From: Beta vulgaris subsp. vulgaris
Taxonomy: Eukaryota > Streptophyta > Magnoliopsida > Caryophyllales > Amaranthaceae
Reading direction: 5' to 3'
Assembly: GCF_026745355.1 (NCBI RefSeq)
Contig: NC_079208.1
Coordinates: forward strand, 19,688,830-19,752,829
Length of the DNA stretch: 64,000 nt
The position numbers were made by a program, and so were the translations under genes. The notes below the pieces were generated by a model, which saw nothing but the letters and a program-made list of their open reading frames with translations, was not told where the DNA came from and did not search any database. This document shows, one piece after another, positions 60,571 through 64,000 of the stretch (position 1 is its first letter; every line of letters starts with the position of its first letter).

Positions 60571-62300
60571 TACCTTACTTCTTGACCCACAATGATCCTT
60601 GGACCTCCAAGGGTCATTTTGAATAAGGTAATAGAGCTCTCCAAGGTAAGACTCTCAACCTTACTTCCATGTTTATTTCTCCATGGAAGTGAATTACTAA
60701 AGTCGTTCAAGGTTTCCATATGTGGTGGGATCATGTATTCCCAGACAACTCATCATCTTTTGATGCCTTGGCAAGCTTTGAGAATCAGCTTTCCTTAGGT
60801 TGTTAGTAATTTCTCTCCTTAGTTAGCTGTATAACTTTTGGTAGAAGCGATTATTACTAATTTTTCCTTATACCTTGTGTTGTCCCTCAACTAAAGCTAG
60901 CTAAAAAAAGCTAAGAGTGCATGATGGCATGGAAACATATTTTAGGTATGACAAGCTCTACTGGGCCACTATACAAAAAAGGGTCTAGCCTCATGCTTCT
61001 TATGAGGATGAAGATGCTGCTTATGATCAGGGGACTTTCGATGGAGATGTCCAAATTGTGGAAGACATCCAGCCCATGGGACCAATGAAGCAGATTGACC
61101 CTGCAAGAAAGAGATTACAATTGTCTCTCTACTTCCAAGGATACATAGTCCATGGGACCAATGGATCAAATTGAACCTCTCAAGAAAGCTTCTAGAAAAA
61201 GAGACTATAGCTTCATCTCTACCTCCAAGCCTTTGAGACAATACATTCCAGCGGGAAACGTCCTCAATTGGAAGCTTCTTCATAGGTATCATAATACATC
61301 ATATCCTTTGATGACGATGATGCCAAGGAAACTCCCAGGAGTTAAAGCAAGTATGAATACCATCTTCACTCTTTTTATAAGAAATTTCACTTTTTTGTTT
61401 GAAATACTGATTATTTACTCCCAGCCCCTTTTGGTGTTGATGACATTGAGCTCAAGATTACCAATGATCCTTCTTCTAAGAAGTTATCACCTCCTAACCT
61501 TGTCACCCATCCTTCAGTTATGTGCTTCCAAAGCAGTTGACCCAACATTAAATTCAAAGGGTGGCCTGGTTAATGAATCTATTATCAATCCTCCTCCTCT
61601 TTCTTCAAGTGATGCTGCTGACTAATTGGAGAATGTGACTACTTTCCTTTTGGAAGGAAGTACTGCCCTCCGGTTGGAAGAGGTTGATCATCTCCATGTG
61701 GACTCTCCTGATGAAGATTCCTTTCATCAGTTTAATGAGGATCCCTTGGAGCCAAGTTCTTTAAATGTTGAAGTTACGAGCCCAAATATTGATTCAATCA
61801 ATGTTGAAGCAACATCTTCTATTGCTGGGAGTGAAGTTCCAAAAGATGTTATTCATTTAGAGATCACACCATTAATGAGACTCTTCTTCTTGTAATGCTA
61901 AAACAAGAGTTCAGTATCCCAAGTTCGAAGCTCAAAAACTTCAGGAAGAGGAAACCTCTTTGGAAACTCAAGCCGAATCCTTCATAAAATTCAGTAAACA
62001 TATCCACAATTCTTTGAGTTCTTTTGATCAGAAATTGAAGCTTCTTTCTGAGGAAAGGAAATCTCTATAGAATCGCATGGCTGATATCAATAAAGAGGAG
62101 ATCAATATTATCAATGAGAAGTCTTCACTTCATAACTCCATTGATACTGAAGAGAAGAATTTGCTTCAAGGACGAACCAAGCTTGCCAATTTGAGGCAAG
62201 AGATGCTCAAAGATATGGATGTACATCAAAGCTTGATCCTTTGGAAGTAAAAACTTTGTAATGCCTGGTCAGCCATTAAAAACCATAGTTTAGGGGTTAG
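60571..62300 (+). pseudogene. Unidentified retroelement-associated ORF remnant with coiled-coil tail
   Basis: Open pieces in one direction: a Trp-containing block near 60705-60800, then 61152-61622 and, after a single stop, 61626-61895. Recognisable features are a basic RKRDYSF stretch, IPAGNVLNWKLLHRYHNTS, a Ser/Pro/Asp-rich middle, and an acidic-basic helix-prone region (61920-62260, e.g. SFDQKLKLLSEERKSL). The layout, a decayed domain followed by a coiled coil beside a gypsy remnant, recalls plant mobile domain ORFs, but I cannot confirm that domain. An imperfect ~77-bp duplication lies at 61074-61230. Confidence 0.35.
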
Positions 62301-62359
62301 ACAATGTTGGAATGTATAAGATGTAACATTATTATTAATGTTGTAATTTTAATGATCCC

Positions 62360-63600
62360 TTGCTATCTGGAACAATGCTACATGTTTTTCTTGAAGAACA
62401 AGATCATACTATTCCCATATAGATGGATGATATTTCTTTAGAAATTTTTTATTCAAAGCTCTATATTTTATATTGCCATCTATATCCTTTAATATGTATG
62501 CATTTCCAGACATTTTCTTATGAATGATAAAGGGACCTTGCCATTTAGGTGACCATTTTCCTAATTGTGGATCTTTGAAAGCTGCCTCTGGCAGAAACCT
62601 TTTCCAAACCTTATCATTCTACTCGAACACTTTAGGTACTACCTTTTTGTTGTAGGCCCTAACAATCTTTTTGTTATAGGCCCTAGCAACCTTTTTCTTT
62701 TGAATTCTCATCTTGGTTGAAGCTTTTTCCTTAACCTCTAGAGCATCCATGACTTTAATGTTCATCGCTTGTAAATAGTCATCTCATGATAATCCCACTT
62801 GTTGGGCTACCCTTGATGATCTTACATTCACTTCAGCTGGGATAACTGGAGTGTGTCCATAAACCAAGTTAAAAGGAGTAACTCTTGTTGCTTCCCTTTT
62901 AGAGGTCATGTGATCCCATAGAGCATTTAACAACATCTCATCCCATTTTATTGGAGTGTTGTCTATGAGTTTTGAGATCCCTTTTACTCTGATCTTGTTG
63001 GTGGCTTCAGCTTGACCATTTTCTTAAGGATAGTAAGGTGTTGAATGCAACTTGGTGATCCCAAATTGTTTAATATAATCCAATATGTTAGGATTTCTAA
63101 AGAATGTGGCTTGATCAAAGGTGATAATTTCTAGAATTCCAAATCTTGTAAAGATGTTTCCTTCTAGGAAATTTATTACAACATGGGTAGTGATCTTATT
63201 AAAAGCATGAGCCTCCACCATTTGGTGAAGTAATCAGTTACCACTAGAATGTATAAATGCTTCTTAGAAGATGCAATATTGATTTCCCCTATGGCCTCTA
63301 CTGCCCATCCTCTGAAGGGCCAAGGTTTAAGAATGTACTTAAGTTATGAAGCAGGTGCCCTACTAATAAGTCCAAACTTCTGACATCTTTTGCAACCTTT
63401 AGCATAATCTATACAATCATTTCTCATGTCGGGCCAATAGAAACCATGCTCATGCAACATCCATCTCATTTTGAGGTCATTTTGATGAGCTCCGCATAAC
63501 CCTTGGTGAATTTCTGCCATGAGAGTTAGAGCTTCTCCAAGATCCACACATCATGAAAGTAATCCTTCTGGATCCTTTATGTGTAGCTCACCAAATTGTA
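62360..63600 (-). pseudogene. gypsy integrase remnant
   Basis: The zinc-finger HHCC region shows EIHQGLCGAHQNDLKMRWML then CKRCQKFG (63500-63380). The catalytic core shows ITFDQATFFRN (second acidic residue, about 63110), LHSTPYYP (about 63030) and GQAEATNK (third acidic residue, about 63005). The C-terminal part with KDPQLGKWSPKWQGPFI (62580-62520) is a chromatin-interaction-type GKW/WxGP block. A stop after TPYYP and frame changes make it non-functional. Confidence 0.8.
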
Positions 63601-64000
63601 TATAGAACTTAGTAGCTATCATTTTGACTCTATTTGGCATTTTTGTCCCAACTGGGTTCTCGAGTTACTGGATAGTTTCATCTCTCCAGTCTTTTTCCTC
63701 TCCTAATATCGAAATTCTATAGACTTCTAATATATTTTTTGAACCTTCCTTATCAGTTTCACTGAGAGGTTATAGGATATTCTTCTTAGAGGATGATATC
63801 TTCATTTTGTGAAGGTATTTCTTCTCTAGCAGAAGCTATTTGAGACAGGTGGTCTGCTACTGTGTTTTATTCCCTGGGAATGTGTATGAAAGTGATTTCC
63901 TTAAATTGTTTGGACAAATTCTGTGCTTTCTTGCCACATTCTTGTGATATTGATGATATACATTTAAATTCTTTTCTCATTTGATAAATGACCAGTTGAG
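62360..64000 (-). mobile_element. Ty3/gypsy remnant: RNase H and integrase, cut by the window edge
   Basis: Read leftward from 64000: an RNase H end (EFKCISSISQECGKKAQNL, then FKEITFIHIPRE and ADHLSQIAS, 63985-63830), a long linker, the integrase zinc finger, integrase core and C-terminal domain, petering out near 62360. No LTR is seen. Stops occur within RNase H (63868), in the linker and in the integrase core. It is not the missing part of the 12-20 kb gypsy, because it is 40 kb away and lacks matching borders. Confidence 0.8.

Noticed and set aside
59726..60734. Many long Tyr/Ile-rich frames on both strands
   Set aside because: They run through TATA/TACA/TATG microsatellite, where stops are absent by composition.
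62360..64000. The right-edge gypsy remnant as the missing 3' half of the 12-20 kb gypsy element
   Set aside because: They are far apart with no shared junction, and other elements intervene without matching borders.

Overview
The window is nuclear DNA from a transposon-rich flowering plant, most likely a eudicot. It is AT-rich, its one intact gene has spliceosomal GT-AG introns, and it carries layered Ty1/copia, Ty3/gypsy, L1-type LINE, CACTA, MULE, Helitron and MITE debris of types typical of plant genomes. I cannot place the species. I recognised no bacterial, organellar, rRNA or tRNA gene.

One intact host gene was found: a six-exon histidine-containing phosphotransfer protein (AHP type, cytokinin two-component phosphorelay) at 39700-47675 on the + strand. 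It is assembled from short exons whose splice phases all agree and gives a 459-nt reading frame (152 residues) with the phospho-His motif HQFKGSS. Its introns hold several MITEs, a SINE candidate and minisatellites.

Layout. 1.5-5.4 kb: decayed copia element on the minus strand, with 5' LTR, primer site, gag, integrase and part of RT. 7.1-8.4 kb: probable Helitron. 11.4 kb: decayed Ulp1 protease exon. 12.4-20.8 kb: a minus-strand gypsy element split by a nearly full-length L1-type LINE (13474-18394); a perfect 10-bp target duplication shows the exact insertion point. 20.9-22.6 kb: second Helitron of the same family. 22.6-25.6 kb: AT-rich DNA with an (ATT)n tract, a 45-bp minisatellite and a (TA)n tract.

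25.65-39.42 kb: a large inverted repeat. Both arms carry the N-terminal part of a CHR19/ETL1-like SNF2 chromatin-remodeller gene. The longer right arm also carries a threonyl-tRNA synthetase exon and a two-pore K+ channel terminal exon, all in one orientation. Between the arms lie a truncated CACTA end, a complete non-autonomous CACTA element with CAA target duplications and two Helitron 5' ends inside it, and a 5'-truncated LINE whose ORF2 ends in an RNase H domain. The right arm stops about 275 bp before the AHP start codon.

48.07-49.13 kb: a fold-back, MULE-like element. About 49.2-57.2 kb: a Kaonashi-type (KI-MULE) transposon with a broken MURA transposase followed by a Ulp1-like cysteine protease gene whose catalytic residues are still present. 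57.3-60.6 kb: two mirror-image copies of an element set in (TA)n microsatellites, then about 0.8 kb of TATACA/TATGTA repeat. 60.6-64 kb: an unidentified coiled-coil ORF remnant and a minus-strand gypsy RNase H/integrase remnant that runs off the right edge.
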